A stretch of DNA of 64,000 nucleotides from Bacteroidales bacterium (GTDB lineage Bacteria > Bacteroidota > Bacteroidia > Bacteroidales > UBA12077): contig JANQHE010000067.1 in the NCBI GenBank assembly GCA_028282785.1, positions 1 to 64,000 of the forward strand, in the 5' to 3' direction. Below, in pieces: positions 62,999-64,000 of the stretch. A program made the position numbers and the translations under genes. The notes under the pieces were generated by a model, which saw only the letters and a list, made by a program, of their open reading frames with translations, searched no databases and was not told the DNA's origin. Position 1 is the first letter of the stretch; each line of letters begins with the position of its first letter.

Positions 62999-64000
62999 AT
63001 GACAAAAAGAAAATTTCCTGATGCCATAACAATCATTATGGTTATTATGGTTGTGTTCATAATTTTAACCTGGCTGATTCCTGCTGGTGAATATGAATAT
63101 GGTAGTTATGAAGGAAGAAAAATTGTTATTCCTGAAAGTTATCATAAAGTTGAATCTGATCCTCAAGGATTATTCGCATTATTAACAGCCCCTATTAAAG
63201 GTTTTATAAGTGCAGCTCAAATAATTGGATTTTGCTTTTTGGTTGGTGGGGCCTTTGGGATTCTTAATCGAACCGGAGCCATTGATGCAGGGTTAAACAG
63301 CGTAATTAATTATAGTAAAAATCACCAAAGATCAAAGCATTGGATACTGGTTTTATTAATGATTGCATTTTCTGTTTGCGGAGCAACATTTGGTATGAGT
63401 GAGTCAGTTTTGGTTTTTATCATGATTACAGTTCCGTTAGCAATAGCTTTAGGTTATGATTCCATCGTAGGAATTTCCATATCCTTTTTAGCAGCAGGTG
63501 TTGGATTTGCCGGTGCTTTAACTAATCCGTTTACCGTTGGGATTGCTCAGGGAATTGCAGAAGTACCTTTATTTTCCGGATGGGAATATCGGTTGATTAT
63601 ATGGATTATACTTACGCTAATAGCCATTGTTTATGTTTTGGTTTATGCAAAAAGAATAGAAAAGGATCCAACTAAAAGTCCCGTTTATTCAATTGATAAA
63701 TCAAGGATTACGAGTGAAAATCAAACAAATAATCAATTGGACCTGACATTTACATTTAAAAGAAAACTAATACTTATTTTATTATTAGTTTCCTTATTGG
63801 TAATTGTAATAGGATCAAATAAATGGAGTTGGTATATCAATGAAATTTCCGCTTTATTTATCTCACTTGGAATTATAAGTGCCGTTATATTCCGTTTATC
63901 AACCAATGAAACCGTAAAAGCATTTATTTCAGGAGCAAAGGACATGATAATGGCCGGGATCGTAATTGGATTAGCGAAAGGATTATTAATTATTGCAACT
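62999..64000 (+). CDS. YfcC-family membrane transporter, cut by the window end
   Basis: 334 residues are present from the ATG at 62999 (six bases after the peptidase stop); the gene continues past the window. DAITIIMVIMVVFIILTWLIPAGEY at the start, GFCFLVGGAFGILNRTGAIDAG, FGMSESVLVFIMITVPLAIALGYDS and FAGALTNPFTVGIAQGIAEVP are the YfcC/DcuC-type signature. Such carriers move amino acids or dicarboxylates. Its coupling to a peptidase suggests uptake of released amino acids. Confidence 0.9.
   Translation, partial: MTKRKFPDAITIIMVIMVVFIILTWLIPAGEYEYGSYEGRKIVIPESYHKVESDPQGLFALLTAPIKGFISAAQIIGFCFLVGGAFGILNRTGAIDAGLNSVINYSKNHQRSKHWILVLLMIAFSVCGATFGMSESVLVFIMITVPLAIALGYDSIVGISISFLAAGVGFAGALTNPFTVGIAQGIAEVPLFSGWEYRLIIWIILTLIAIVYVLVYAKRIEKDPTKSPVYSIDKSRITSENQTNNQLDLTFTFKRKLILILLLVSLLVIVIGSNKWSWYINEISALFISLGIISAVIFRLSTNETVKAFISGAKDMIMAGIVIGLAKGLLIIAT

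Overview
The window looks like the chromosome of an AT-rich member of the Bacteroidota (class Bacteroidia; the order cannot be fixed by eye). The evidence is the thrS-infC-rpmI-rplT order, an S9-family dipeptidyl peptidase, a type IX secretion (T9SS) C-terminal sorting domain at 62.7-63.0 kb, WbqC and SiaC/DUF1987 proteins, and promoters with the TAnnTTTG -7 element typical of this phylum.

Region 1 (1-3.0 kb) is mobile-element debris. It holds the first 19 codons of an IS1182-type transposase, a decapitated HNH nuclease fused tail-to-tail with a decapitated P-loop ATPase, a phage-type lysis module (membrane-anchored coiled-coil protein, 3-TM holin, broken DUF5675 gene), and an exported M23 endopeptidase.

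Region 2 (3.0-15.5 kb) is a very AT-rich, all-plus-strand run of eight genes. Seven gene products are exported or membrane-anchored: two LPP20-like proteins, a coiled-coil/DUF1566 protein, a 930-aa unknown, a von Willebrand A (vWA) protein, an FtsX-like permease and a transglutaminase-like protein. The eighth is the cytoplasmic ABC ATPase partner of the permease. I do not recognise this as a described system.

Region 3 (15.85-42.8 kb) is a genomic island whose ends can be read to the base. A 52-nt tRNA-Leu 3' half (15851-15902) and a 32-nt 5' half (42772-42803) join into a perfect 84-nt tRNA-Leu(GAG) cloverleaf; the island is inserted in the anticodon loop. It encodes a tyrosine recombinase beside its left end, and it carries its own intact tRNA-Leu(GAG) (42541-42624), which presumably replaces the gene it destroyed. 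Older degenerate tRNA halves lie just outside both ends. A further 3' half inside (37120) marks a nested cassette, so at least three integration events seem stacked at this locus.

The island is a defence island. (a) A Wadjet/JetABCD SMC anti-plasmid system is followed by a fifth gene and a WYL regulator. (b) Next are an AbiEi/AbiEii toxin-antitoxin pair and a RadC-like protein. (c) A compact six-gene operon has its own promoter and terminator: HTH, SIS-HAD fusion, phosphoribosyltransferase-like (PRTase-CE type), ORC/CDC6-like AAA ATPase, an unknown Rossmann-like protein, and a PfkB sugar kinase. This is the best candidate in the window for a little-described immune system. (d) The nested cassette encodes a GNAT protein, a TIR protein with an unfamiliar N-terminus, and a minus-strand operon of TIR, 3-TM protein and ThsB-like TIR. 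A divergent self-cleaving-type S24 repressor sits upstream of that operon.

Region 4 (43-64 kb) is ordinary chromosome: a DPP-IV-type peptidase, thrS-infC-rpmI-rplT (infC appears to start with AUA), dapB-lepB, wbqC, a DUF1987 gene, rsmI, a histidine kinase/NtrC-type regulator pair beside a sigma-54-promoted MacB/FtsX-type permease, a bile-acid-symporter-family transporter, a metallo-beta-lactamase-fold hydrolase, a cyanophycinase-like secreted peptidase and the start of a YfcC-type transporter. REP-like GC-rich palindromes recur only in this part and at the island's right edge.
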